51,106 bases of DNA from a bacterium (GTDB lineage Bacteria > Vulcanimicrobiota > Xenobia > Xenobiales > JADMJV01): positions 1 to 51,106 of the forward strand of contig JASBRJ010000350.1 in assembly GCA_030149525.1 (NCBI GenBank), in the 5' to 3' direction. This document shows positions 8,526 to 17,595 of this stretch, one piece after another. The position numbers and the translations under genes are program-made. Numbering within the stretch: position 1 is the stretch's first letter; each line of letters opens with the position of its first letter. The notes beneath the pieces were generated by a model. That model ran no database searches. It saw only the letters and a program-made list of their open reading frames with translations, and was not told the origin of the DNA.

Positions 8526-11500
8526 CGGTTCACCTCGATACTCCTGTGGATTGAGAACTTGAACACCGAACCGCCGAAACCTGGGTCATTGTAACCATGG
8601 AGTGCTCGGTCCGCGGGGGAATCGTAGAGATACCAATATTTCTTGAGGTAGGCTTCCAGGCCCAGCACTGTCTGAACTTCAGATTCCGGATTGGCAGGCA
8701 TGGACGTTTTGTAGTTCGCGAAAGTGCGTGGGCTTCTGGGCGCAAATTGAAGATATGAGAATGTTCGGTGAAAATCACTTATGAACTGCTGTGGGAATGC
8801 GACATTCCGTTGGTTCAGAGCAAAATCCGGATTCGATCCAGAAATCCCATTGGCACCATCAACTCTCCATGAGGGATCGATAACCCGAGCACTTGAGGCG
8901 TTCGCCGGAAAAGAACCTACACCCAAAACATAGTGACTACCAACTGTATGTTGGACCCAATTGTATATTTCCGGTGGATCCTGACTAATGTTCAAAAAGG
9001 AAAAATTGAGCGGAGAGTTGCGACTTAGGTGGAATCCGTAATTTTGAGGAACCGGATCAACTGTTGCAGAGGCATAATAATCTAACTCACGTGTTCCGGA
9101 GCGCTCGTTATTCTCTCCCATCATCTGTATGTAATTTGTGAAGTTAAAATCGCTGTGCCCTGCTTTAAGTTTGAGGACATAAGCCTCAGCCCCCAAATAA
9201 TTTGAGTACAGCTTAGCTAGAGCGACTGCCGTGGAGGGGGCTATTTTTATCTCCTCCAACGCGCTCTTCATATAGAAACTAGTTTCCGGCTGTCCCAACA
9301 AGACTGATTCGTCAACCAGGAAATTGCCATCTTCATAGAGACGTTGGCATAGTTTCTCTGAGACATCTTTTGCATCGGAGAGACCACTGGTCCAATATGT
9401 GGCCGAATCTATTGGACTCCTCTCTCCGGGAACGCTTCTTGGCGTACTAGCACGAAGGGTATTTCTATTGTACCAAATGTATGTTAGCTCAGGTTTCGAT
9501 GAAAGGTCTGGAGAATTTGGGGTGTCCGCTGGTTGTTCCCCCAAAACAGTATAGACCATATGAGCCGGCTCCTCCGGAGTGGTCTGGGTAAAGGTTGTGG
9601 AATGGAAGAGGTCGGTTTGGATTTCGGCCTCCCAATCAATCGTCACCCGGTGGCGTCCGATACCGTTTGGAAGCTTGAACTTTATAGTCGCTGAAGCACC
9701 GAGTCCAGAACCCAGGGACTCCATAGGAAGGGCGACTTGAGTGAGGTCTTCAGCCACGACTGATTCGGTACCGCCATTCTCGAATTTGACCTTCGCGCGC
9801 AGCTCCTGGAGCTTACGAACTCTGCCCAGAGCTTGGAGATCAACCTTGGCGTACAGAGTCGACCCCTCTTTCATCACAACCGGAACCACCTTGTCCCCGT
9901 CCTTTTGCCATTGAGCAACGTCGTTCGGTGCGGAGTCGTTGATGTAGTCGTAAACGAGGTAGGGTCCGTTGTTTGTTCGCTCGACTTCGGAATTACCACC
10001 AAATCGAATATCGGAAATTTGGAACGTTGTGCTCACGGGGACATCCGATTGAGCAAAGAGGCACTCTCCCTCCCCATCAGTCTCCTCCTGAAACCGAGCT
10101 CCTTGAGCCGAACGGAGCCCGACGCCGATGACGATACCGCCCCCGCAAGCCTCCGCTTCAATGCCAAACGTGTATAACTCAGGGTCAGATACCGCTTGGC
10201 CGTTGACGGTACCATCCCAAACCGCCTCTATGTCGCACCCGGTTCCATCGGCAAGATTCTCTACAACAAGATTTCCCTCGGGGTCCTTAAGGCCTACTTT
10301 CCAAGTAACATCTTCCTCGGGGAACTCCTTGTCGATAAAAACGGCCGTGGCCTTGAGCGTTGCGGTTGGGTTCCCCTCGGTAAAAGGGCGTTCCGGCTCT
10401 ATGGTCTCATTTATGATCGCAAATTCCACCTGTGCACCGACTGTAACATCATTGGTGATTCGGTATTCTACCGGGGCGACACCCTCGTTTCCCGGATAAG
10501 CTACAGCCTCGGCTTCAACCGCGAGTTTAACATCCTTGAATCTATCCTCTGCTTCAATCTCGTCCGGACTCACACTTTTTTGGAGGACCCTTTCGACCGG
10601 GTTCCAAGTCGCGGAAATATTTGTATCCATACCGGTCTTCGAGTTCTCGTTGCCGTCGAAGCTCACCGACCACCCCACAGGCCCACTCACGGGAGCACCA
10701 TCGTCCCATACGATAGTATTGGTGATCTCCACGGGCTCCGGGGATTTGGTGTCTATCTCAGGGAAGTCATCCCTGAACTTCAGAGCCCTTTGATGATAGC
10801 TCCAATCTCTCACGATCTGGTCGGCGGCGGGCGGGTTGATGACTTCGTGGACTTTGTAGAGTCCTGAAGTTGGGCAACTGAGCCCCGCTCCTGAAAAGAT
10901 AGGGCCCACGTCGATTCCGTTGACAGTTACGGAGCCTTCCAGATCGGAGATCGCATTGTTGGCGAAGTCAAAGTTGTAACTATAATGGTACGAGATCGTC
11001 AACGTACGGTTCTCCACGGAAATCTCTTCGCCAAAAACAGAGAGCAGAGTCGGCTGGTCACTCTCGGTCTCGGGAAGCGTCCAAATATAGGTGTGGCTAC
11101 CTTGGTAGTTCCCTCCCGGAGAGTTGATCGGTGGAAACCTGACGATTAAGCCGGTATACGAATCAAAAACAGAGCGAAATCGATTGCCGTCCGAGGAGAA
11201 CGCTACCAACTCTCCTGCCGGGTCATTTTCTATGAGGGAATAGGCTCTCGGTTGAGTCTCCCCAGGAAGCACAACGGTCTGCTTGTACCGACCATTCGGA
11301 TTCTCTTTATTTCTCAAACTCTGGGCCTGAAAGTATCTTGCAAACCCTTCAGGGTCTATCGTGCGTTCACGGCTGAGAACGGGCTCACTGGTTATCGGAT
11401 CTATGAAATCAATGCTAGCTCGTCTGGAAAAGTGACGTTGGCCGCCAAGAGAAGAGCCATTGTCGGATTTTGAGGTTTCGAAATCCGGACTTTCACAACC

Positions 11501-11572
11501 TACTAAAACCAATGAACAGAGGAAAGGAAAGAAGAAAACCGATAGACGTCGCCCCAGCAGAGTATATCCCAT
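8522..11572 (-). CDS. Large lipoprotein with FlgD-like Ig segment and a transglutaminase-like C-terminal region
   Basis: From the ATG at 11572 this is 1016 residues with signal and lipobox LVLVGC (Cys at about 26), so an envelope lipoprotein. The frame opens at a TTG at 11632 inside a large hairpin; I prefer 11572 because the signal peptide then has a normal length. Mid-protein, EAVWDGTVNGQAVSDPELYTF looks like a FlgD-type Ig repeat. The C-terminal third (TAVALAKLYSNYLGAEAYVLKL ... then ARVIDPSWRVDG) has the spacing of a transglutaminase-like fold, but the Cys position reads Ser/Thr, so that call is tentative. It is coupled to the DNRLRE gene and probably forms a surface complex with it. Part of the middle is duplicated in the nearby pseudogene. 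Confidence 0.7.
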   Translation of the reverse strand: MGYTLLGRRLSVFFFPFLCSLVLVGCESPDFETSKSDNGSSLGGQRHFSRRASIDFIDPITSEPVLSRERTIDPEGFARYFQAQSLRNKENPNGRYKQTVVLPGETQPRAYSLIENDPAGELVAFSSDGNRFRSVFDSYTGLIVRFPPINSPGGNYQGSHTYIWTLPETESDQPTLLSVFGEEISVENRTLTISYHYSYNFDFANNAISDLEGSVTVNGIDVGPIFSGAGLSCPTSGLYKVHEVINPPAADQIVRDWSYHQRALKFRDDFPEIDTKSPEPVEITNTIVWDDGAPVSGPVGWSVSFDGNENSKTGMDTNISATWNPVERVLQKSVSPDEIEAEDRFKDVKLAVEAEAVAYPGNEGVAPVEYRITNDVTVGAQVEFAIINETIEPERPFTEGNPTATLKATAVFIDKEFPEEDVTWKVGLKDPEGNLVVENLADGTGCDIEAVWDGTVNGQAVSDPELYTFGIEAEACGGGIVIGVGLRSAQGARFQEETDGEGECLFAQSDVPVSTTFQISDIRFGGNSEVERTNNGPYLVYDYINDSAPNDVAQWQKDGDKVVPVVMKEGSTLYAKVDLQALGRVRKLQELRAKVKFENGGTESVVAEDLTQVALPMESLGSGLGASATIKFKLPNGIGRHRVTIDWEAEIQTDLFHSTTFTQTTPEEPAHMVYTVLGEQPADTPNSPDLSSKPELTYIWYNRNTLRASTPRSVPGERSPIDSATYWTSGLSDAKDVSEKLCQRLYEDGNFLVDESVLLGQPETSFYMKSALEEIKIAPSTAVALAKLYSNYLGAEAYVLKLKAGHSDFNFTNYIQMMGENNERSGTRELDYYASATVDPVPQNYGFHLSRNSPLNFSFLNISQDPPEIYNWVQHTVGSHYVLGVGSFPANASSARVIDPSWRVDGANGISGSNPDFALNQRNVAFPQQFISDFHRTFSYLQFAPRSPRTFANYKTSMPANPESEVQTVLGLEAYLKKYWYLYDSPADRALHGYNDPGFGGSVFKFSIHRSIEVNR

Positions 11573-11588
11573 ACCTATACCTATACCA

Positions 11589-11642
11589 AACAAGGAGGTT
11601 GCTTGTAATGACCAGATGGTCAGAGTAAGCAACCTCCTTGTT
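11589..11642. repeat. Perfect 16-bp inverted repeat with nested 6-bp inverted repeat (terminator or regulatory hairpin)
   Basis: Arms AACAAGGAGGTTGCTT (11589-11604) and its exact reverse complement (11627-11642) enclose a second inverted repeat TGACCA-TC-TGGTCA (11609-11622). It lies between the 1576-residue gene and the lipoprotein gene, both on the minus strand. It may end the first transcript, or act as an attenuator for the second. One arm contains AAGGAGG and the other its complement. No long T-run follows on either strand. Confidence 0.7.
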
Positions 11643-11672
11643 GTTTATAATGGGGGTCTAATTTGGTTTGCT

Positions 11673-14600
11673 CTATCGAAGCGTCCACTCCATAGCCGGC
11701 GCGGGCATGGAGAACACCGCCTCGGGCTTGGGAGTCTCTACCTCTGCCTGACTGCCGCGGTTTCCGTCTTCCTCACCATCGCTACCAAAACCGCCGTAAG
11801 AAGCGTTGAAGGTAGAGAGCGGCAAACCGGCTTTGTGGTTCAAGACCATGTTGCGCACGGCGCTGTCGATGGGATCGCCGATCTTCTCGGCCAGGGCGAT
11901 CTGGCGGTTCATTCCCAGCACCCAGTGAACACTTGAAATGGGCACGTCGGCGCCGCTTCGCGAGAGGGCGGAGAGCAGGTGAATAAAGCAATCCATACGG
12001 TCTTCGCGCTCGAGGATGGGCTCTAAGAGTTCCTTGGTGATAACTTCTTTGTCGGGGAAATAACGTTTGTTCAGACGCTTAGCCGCGGCTTTAGCGGAGT
12101 CTACCTTACCGATAATAGTGAGGAGGTCCAGTCCACCCACCCGGTCGTCGTTGGAGATCGGGACTGCCTGACCGAAGTCGAGAATGGTGACCGATTTGGT
12201 TTCTTCGTCTATGAGGACTTGCCCGTCGTGGAAGTCGGGGTTGGCGAACATGGGCTTGGGTCTCCAGTTGTTGGTGGAGTCCACGCCACGAAGAACGCCG
12301 AATTCCGCCGCCGCCATAGCGTCCATGGCGGAGTTGTAGACCTCTTTGTCTTTCTGATAAATCTTACGCGCGGTTTTGCCTTTGGCTTCTTGCATGAAGA
12401 GGCCCAGATTTTCCACTTTGTAAGCGTCGATACTGCCCACTTTCCAGCCGTTCACCTCGTGGTGGTAGGTCTGGTAGGCCGACTGTTGCACTTCCATGGC
12501 CTGTTCTTTTTGGAATTCTAGAGCTACGGAGTCGTTAATCAGGCCCAAAAGACCGAGAATGTAGCCGTACTTTTCTTTGTCCTCAGGAGTCTGAGTCATA
12601 TACTCGATCAGCTTGTTGAAGCGGTCGAAGTCGTATTTGGTGGACTCTTCGATGTCCTGGCGACCCAGGGAGACCACCTCGCGACGGCCTTCTTTTTCGT
12701 TGAAGTAGCGAATCGCTACGTTCACGGAACCGCTGCCTAGAACCCGGTCAATCTTCAGGTCCTTAGGCCATTCATCACCGAAACGGTTCTGAACAAGCTT
12801 GAGTACCTGATAGTAGTTGAGAGGCATGGCAGCATCTTGAGCATCTTCGAAGGCATCTTTGAAGTCTTTGAACTCGCTGGTGAAGGCGAGGTACTGCTTC
12901 ATTTTGATGCCGGGCACGCCGTAGGCGTCGAAGAGCCGGTTGAGGATGGAGGCCTCGTCGAGTTTGCCTTTTTCCTCACCCTCCTTGGGCTCGGTGGGAT
13001 GTTGACCCAGAATGTAGGCCACCGCCAGGGTGTCGGCGTTGCCGTGAGAGTAGAGAACACCACGGGCCAGCTTGTCGGAGAGTTCGCGGTTCTCAGGTTT
13101 GATATTCTTCAGGAAATGGGCGATAACCGCTTCTTTGCCGGCTTCGGTGCGCAGAACACCGGAAGGGCCCGCCAGGAAGCTGTTGGCGATCATAACGCGG
13201 GTTTCCGAGTCGGATTCCAGGAGGTCTTCGCGAGTGGTTTCCAGCGACTCCCGAAGCGGCGCAAAGCTCTGATCCTCTGAGGCGTTTTCCAGGTACTCAG
13301 GAATCTCGTCCTGTCGACCCATGAGGTATTCCACCGTGTCGATCTGCTCCTGAGGAGAACGCTGCCGAGCCAAGGCTATGAGACCGCTCAGAGATCGAGC
13401 CTGGTTTCGGTAGACCACATTGGAGTCGCTAATTCCGTCTGTTTCAGGGAAAACGGTGTCCACTGTGTCGGGTTGAAGCTTGGCTTGCTCGGAGACTTTG
13501 TCTCGGAACTCGAGATAAGTCACGGGATGCTCGTCGACCAGTTTGTAGTTCTTGTTGAGTCTTTCCACTTCACGGGCGAGATCGGCAGGGCTTACACCCG
13601 GCTGACACTTTTCGCCCAGGATTTCCAGGAGAATGTCGGAGCCTTGCTCGGGGCTCATCAACTCCAAAGGCTTTTCCTTGCTCAGCCATCCACGGAGCTT
13701 GTTCTGAGGCAGTCCGTGAAGACGATTGAAGAGGTTTTCTCCAAGCTTTCTCTTGGCGCCAACTCGGGCTTCCAGTCCACCGTCACCAAAGTCGATGGTC
13801 GTTTCCGCCATTTCGTACCACTGTTCGAGGCTTCCAATCTGATCTTGAACTGCCAGCAGGCCGTCCACCAGAAAGCCACCAACATCGGCGCCGATGTCCT
13901 CGTCGTCACCGGAGCCGTAGAGCTCTTCGGTAGCTCGGAAGCGGTCTCTCGCGTCCACGGCTCCGTTCAGAACTCGCTGGAAAGCGGGCAGGTCCATTTG
14001 GGAGGCCAGGCTTTCACTCAAGGCGTGATCATGGCCCAGCAGGGCGATCTTGCTGAGAACGCTGCGGCTCTCAATGGTTTGAACAGGCTCAAGTACGTCG
14101 CGCAACTGTCGACGGGCGCTGTGGTACTCACGCATGGCGCGGTCATAGGCGTAGCTCGAATCGTAGTTTTCTCGCTTGGGTTCGAACTCTTTTTCTTGAA
14201 CTCGCTTGGCCAGAGCTTTCAACGACGCGGTAGAGGTATCGGGCAGATCCTCAGGGGTGAGGTTGTAGCAGGTTACAAGGGATGACTTAATGTTTTCCGC
14301 GTGTTGGCTTCGGTCGGGGTTGGCGATCTGCGACTGGTAGTCGCCGGAGGCCAGAATTCTTGCTGCATCACCCAACCACTGGCGACGTTCACTGTGGGCG
14401 CGAATGCGACGAGAAGGGTAGAGGTGACGGGCCAGGTGAGTGATCCCCTCTTGGGGATTGGAAGACTCTTTGGCGATCTCCACAACCCGTCGTTCCAGGC
14501 CTTCCGAGTAGTAAGACGCAGCTCGGGGGTCGGCGGTGAAGCCGGGCTGTTGGACGGAGATGGTGATGAAATCGGAGAACTGCTGACGGAAATCGCGCTC

Positions 14601-16403
14601 GAATTCAGGAGAGAACTCTTTCCAGGTTTCTGTCATCCCCAGGTGGCGCAGGAACTCGTTGACTTTTTGAGGATCCTTGAGAGGAAGCTGCATTCTCACC
14701 CGGGCTTTTTGCTCGCGGGACTGGCCGGCTTTTTCGCGCAGGTTCGTTCCGGCTTCCAGAAGCTGTTTTTTGAAAGCTTCGTTGGGCTCTTTCAAGTTGA
14801 AGAGCTCGTTGGCGAAGTCGGTGGCTTTGGAGAAGCCGCTGGAGCCGGTTTCGCCCAACATGGGGGTGGGATCGACACTTGCTAGATATTTCAAAGTGGC
14901 TTTGTCGATCTCAGGGCCCAGGGGCCAGGTTTCCCGATCTTCGTCGTGATTCTTTCGCACCAGACTGGTGAGGAGGTGGGGTTTCGGTTCGCTGTAGTTG
15001 CGAGTGACCCAGGCTTCGGGAACGGCTTCGCCTAGGCCGGGAAGGGCTCCGCCCGCCATGTCTTGGAAATTGCGGTTGTAGACCATGTAATGGACGAAAC
15101 TGAAGTGGAGGCTTTGCCGTTTTCCACGAGAGTTGAGAGAGTCGAGGAACGTCTTGGCGTTCCACTCGCTACCGTTTTTGGCCAGGAAGGAGTGAATTTT
15201 TTTGAGGCCGTCGTCGGTGAAAGGTTCTTTAGGGAGGGTGCTGTTGCGAAGGCTCAGGACCAGTCGGAGGAATCCGTCGACCTTCTGTTGGGCGGTTTTG
15301 CCTTCCAGTTGATCCAGGTGGTCCACCACGTCGACCAGGGCTTCTTCTTTGTCGACTTTGTCTCCACCGGCTTGCTGGATCAACCAGTGTTCACGAGCAC
15401 CGTAGCTGCTGTCGAACATCCACTCCGGAGTTTCATCGCCTGCAAGCTTTTCAGCCAGGGCGCGGTGGTTAGCTTTGAAGGCCTCCATGTCTTCCACCGG
15501 CTTGTCGTATTGAGGGCGGGCCTCGATTTTGACAGACTCGGGCAGGGGGGTCATCTCTTTGGTCGTGGTGGGATCGCCGCGGCGAACGAAATTTTCCACC
15601 TCGGTCTGAATGAGACCGACACGCAAGCCTTCGGCTTCATGGCCGTGGGCTGCGGCGGTGAGGGCGCGGTCGAGATCTTCGTGGGGATACTCGATGGGAT
15701 TGAGTTGGAAAAGCTTGCTGATGGCGTTGAAAGCGGCTCGAGGATTGTATCCCGCATCGGCCATTCTCTTAATGGCGGCGCGGTCGGTGGAGGCTTGCAT
15801 TTCGCGTGGGTCCACGAAGGATTGACGAGGGCGCAGGGTCTTCTCGTTGTCCGGATCTTCTTCCGCATGGGTGAGAAGTTGTTCGGCTTGATGGGACAGA
15901 ACGAAAGCCAATTCGTCTTCGGATTCGAAGGCGCGGAGCATTCCCAGATCGACGGTCAGGCGGTAGATCGGCTTGTCGGCGGAGGAGTCGGCGGTTTGCA
16001 TCCACTTGCGGATAGGCCACTCTTCGTCGTCATGAATTCTTTTCCAGCGGGTTTCCCGCGACATGCTGTCGTCCAGGCCTGCTTGAGGAATATCTCCAGA
16101 GAAGATCTCTACCCGAAGCTCCATCCCGCTCTTGGAGATATCTTCACCCGCCACTCTGTCCAGCAGATCGCTGACGTAGTTTTGAGCTTTCTCCATTTCC
16201 TCGCTCTTGGGGCCCGCCGGAGGAGTCGTTAAAGCGCCCATCCTGCTACGCAGGCGGTCGTTCCAATACTCTAACTCTTGCTTTTCATTGCGGGAAAAGG
16301 AATCGTCTTGCTTGTTCTCTACCGGCTTGGGGTTGTTGGAGGTTGATGGAGCAACCGGCTTGAGAACTGTTTGTCGCGTGAGGAATCGAGGGGATACGTT
16401 CAT
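11673..16403 (-). CDS. Giant cytoplasmic protein: degenerate M48-metalloprotease-like N-terminus, helical middle, degenerate ABC1/UbiB-kinase-like C-terminus
   Basis: A 1576-residue protein with no signal peptide and no membrane span. Around residues 150-250 the pattern is that of M48 peptidases, DELAFVLSHQAEQLLTHAEED then REMQASTDRAAIKRMADAGYNPRAAF. The zinc motif HExxH has become HQAEQ (residues 171-175) and the ExxxD helix reads EMQASTD, so it should not be a zinc protease. A long helical, repeat-like middle follows. The last 400 residues resemble ABC1/UbiB or aminoglycoside-kinase folds: VLGSGSVNVAIRYF (nucleotide loop), PDFHDGQVLID near 1392 (catalytic loop, family DPHPGN) and ILDFGQ near 1409 (metal Asp). 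The usual VAVK lysine seems replaced (VVSLG). Role unknown; it may be a scaffold or secreted effector. A small gene lies 93 bp upstream in the same direction. Confidence 0.75.
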   Translation of the reverse strand: MNVSPRFLTRQTVLKPVAPSTSNNPKPVENKQDDSFSRNEKQELEYWNDRLRSRMGALTTPPAGPKSEEMEKAQNYVSDLLDRVAGEDISKSGMELRVEIFSGDIPQAGLDDSMSRETRWKRIHDDEEWPIRKWMQTADSSADKPIYRLTVDLGMLRAFESEDELAFVLSHQAEQLLTHAEEDPDNEKTLRPRQSFVDPREMQASTDRAAIKRMADAGYNPRAAFNAISKLFQLNPIEYPHEDLDRALTAAAHGHEAEGLRVGLIQTEVENFVRRGDPTTTKEMTPLPESVKIEARPQYDKPVEDMEAFKANHRALAEKLAGDETPEWMFDSSYGAREHWLIQQAGGDKVDKEEALVDVVDHLDQLEGKTAQQKVDGFLRLVLSLRNSTLPKEPFTDDGLKKIHSFLAKNGSEWNAKTFLDSLNSRGKRQSLHFSFVHYMVYNRNFQDMAGGALPGLGEAVPEAWVTRNYSEPKPHLLTSLVRKNHDEDRETWPLGPEIDKATLKYLASVDPTPMLGETGSSGFSKATDFANELFNLKEPNEAFKKQLLEAGTNLREKAGQSREQKARVRMQLPLKDPQKVNEFLRHLGMTETWKEFSPEFERDFRQQFSDFITISVQQPGFTADPRAASYYSEGLERRVVEIAKESSNPQEGITHLARHLYPSRRIRAHSERRQWLGDAARILASGDYQSQIANPDRSQHAENIKSSLVTCYNLTPEDLPDTSTASLKALAKRVQEKEFEPKRENYDSSYAYDRAMREYHSARRQLRDVLEPVQTIESRSVLSKIALLGHDHALSESLASQMDLPAFQRVLNGAVDARDRFRATEELYGSGDDEDIGADVGGFLVDGLLAVQDQIGSLEQWYEMAETTIDFGDGGLEARVGAKRKLGENLFNRLHGLPQNKLRGWLSKEKPLELMSPEQGSDILLEILGEKCQPGVSPADLAREVERLNKNYKLVDEHPVTYLEFRDKVSEQAKLQPDTVDTVFPETDGISDSNVVYRNQARSLSGLIALARQRSPQEQIDTVEYLMGRQDEIPEYLENASEDQSFAPLRESLETTREDLLESDSETRVMIANSFLAGPSGVLRTEAGKEAVIAHFLKNIKPENRELSDKLARGVLYSHGNADTLAVAYILGQHPTEPKEGEEKGKLDEASILNRLFDAYGVPGIKMKQYLAFTSEFKDFKDAFEDAQDAAMPLNYYQVLKLVQNRFGDEWPKDLKIDRVLGSGSVNVAIRYFNEKEGRREVVSLGRQDIEESTKYDFDRFNKLIEYMTQTPEDKEKYGYILGLLGLINDSVALEFQKEQAMEVQQSAYQTYHHEVNGWKVGSIDAYKVENLGLFMQEAKGKTARKIYQKDKEVYNSAMDAMAAAEFGVLRGVDSTNNWRPKPMFANPDFHDGQVLIDEETKSVTILDFGQAVPISNDDRVGGLDLLTIIGKVDSAKAAAKRLNKRYFPDKEVITKELLEPILEREDRMDCFIHLLSALSRSGADVPISSVHWVLGMNRQIALAEKIGDPIDSAVRNMVLNHKAGLPLSTFNASYGGFGSDGEEDGNRGSQAEVETPKPEAVFSMPAPAMEWTLR

Positions 16404-16496
16404 GATTGAACCATCGTAGGCGATTGAGCCCCTCGGTAGGTTACAAATTTGTTGCTTGGTGCGTTCTCGGAGATCTTTTGGCCGAGGCGGACTCCC

Positions 16497-16757
16497 CTAA
16501 AGACTATTCAGGCGAGAAACCAGCTCTTGAAATTCTCCGGAACCCTGTCCGGCCGCCGGTTGCGCGAATCGAGCTGCCGAGATGTTGTCGATCATGCTGT
16601 GTCCGTAATCTCGGTTTTCTGCCAGTTGCTCGCCGGACATCTGGCCCAGGCTGACTTTATGGTTGTCCAGCGCTTCTTCGGCCTTTTCGGCTCTTTCGGC
16701 ACGGCCCAAAGAGAGCGGTTGACCGGTATTGAGGTTGCTTATGTTGTTGTTGATCAA
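16497..16757 (-). CDS. Small protein of unknown function
   Basis: An 86-residue protein starting at TTG (16757), supported by a strong Shine-Dalgarno GGAGG six bases upstream. The sequence is polar and helical, Asn-rich at the start (NNNISNLN) and rich in Ala, Glu and Gln afterwards, with no Cys and no membrane segment. It precedes the giant gene by 93 bp and probably shares its promoter. Small proteins of this kind beside very large ones are sometimes chaperones or secreted partners, but nothing in this sequence shows that. Confidence 0.6.
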   Translation of the reverse strand: MINNNISNLNTGQPLSLGRAERAEKAEEALDNHKVSLGQMSGEQLAENRDYGHSMIDNISAARFAQPAAGQGSGEFQELVSRLNSL

Positions 16758-16792
16758 GATATTCCTCCGGTTAGTGAGCCGTTCGTTTAAAC

Positions 16793-16820
16793 AGTATAAC
16801 TCATTTTTTGAGTTCGTCTA
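16793..16820 (-). promoter_or_regulatory. Possible sigma70 promoter with palindromic spacer upstream of the 86-residue gene
   Basis: On the minus strand a -35-like TAGACG (16820-16815) and a -10-like TATACT (16798-16793) are 16 bp apart. The spacer is almost exactly an inverted repeat, AACTCA-TTTTT-TGAGTT (16798-16814), which could be an operator. The surrounding 16780-16900 is markedly AT-rich compared with the coding regions and also serves the divergent operon starting at 16990. Confidence 0.35.
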
Positions 16821-16989
16821 GTTTTTTTGTTAAAAAAAATATTTCAATCCGGTTTATGTAAATTTTCCCCTTTAGTAATATATATTGTTGACATTTTAGA
16901 GTGTCGATAAGTCGTCGCTGAAAAACATCCCTTTCCTTCCAAGGCCCAACCAGCCAGGTCAATTGCCCCCTCTCCAAAACTCAAGCAGC

Positions 16990-17595
16990 ATGGAGATTCG
17001 TATCAGGACGGCTCGAACCATGGATCTTCCGTGGATCCGTCAACTCATGGTCGACTCATGCGTCTACAATATTCCGGTGGGCCGAGACATTCCCAATGCC
17101 CAGGTTCAACAGGCTGTTTTACGGGATTTTGAGGGCATCGTCGAGGGGGCCGAAGACCTCGTGATTCTGGTGGCCGAGACCGACCATGCGGAGAGGATGG
17201 GCTTCATGCTCCTCATGCTCAATCAAGTCTCTCAGAAGACTGGTGAGCCTCAGGGCCAAGTCTATAGCCTGGCTATCGAACCCAAGTTCTGGGGGAGTGC
17301 GGCCGCGAGCGAATTGGTCAAAGAAGCCACCGTTCTCACCGGCAAGAACGGTCACCGTTATCTGGTGGGCCAGATCACGGCCGACAATCTTCGAATGAAG
17401 CAGAAGTCGTTGCGGATGGGTTTCGAGATCGAGGGTTACGAAATCGTGATGGCCTGCACTTTGGACGGGCCCGCCCCCATGCCCGGGCGACCGGAAAGCC
17501 AGCGGGCTCATGATGTGAGTCGAAGGCAGCGCAAGCTTCTGGCAGCCCGGAGAGCTCGCAAGAAGCGACGAGAAAAGCGGCGGCGTGACTCGTGA
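16990..17595 (+). CDS. GNAT-family N-acetyltransferase (first copy)
   Basis: A 201-residue GNAT protein. GNATs transfer an acyl group from acyl-CoA to an amine. The core VYSLAIEPKFWGSAAASELV is the beta4/alpha3 acetyl-CoA-binding segment, and VGQITADNLRMKQKSLRMGFE is the terminal N...GF motif. The tail is strongly basic (KKRREKRR). I start at ATG 16990 because it aligns with the start of the paralogue at 18719; an in-frame TTG at 16963 is possible. It opens a five-gene operon: its stop overlaps the GTG of the next gene (GTGA). In the company of aminopropyltransferase-like genes, the acceptor could be a polyamine or an amino side chain; that is inference. Confidence 0.85.
   Translation: MEIRIRTARTMDLPWIRQLMVDSCVYNIPVGRDIPNAQVQQAVLRDFEGIVEGAEDLVILVAETDHAERMGFMLLMLNQVSQKTGEPQGQVYSLAIEPKFWGSAAASELVKEATVLTGKNGHRYLVGQITADNLRMKQKSLRMGFEIEGYEIVMACTLDGPAPMPGRPESQRAHDVSRRQRKLLAARRARKKRREKRRRDS

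Noticed and set aside
10196-10867. 223-codon plus-strand frame
   Set aside because: Antisense to the large lipoprotein gene, without a ribosome-binding site or recognisable domain.
15063-16232. Long open frame on the plus strand
   Set aside because: It is antisense to the giant minus-strand gene, has low-complexity Val/Phe/Gly-rich sequence and no family motif. The minus-strand frame carries the M48-like pattern.
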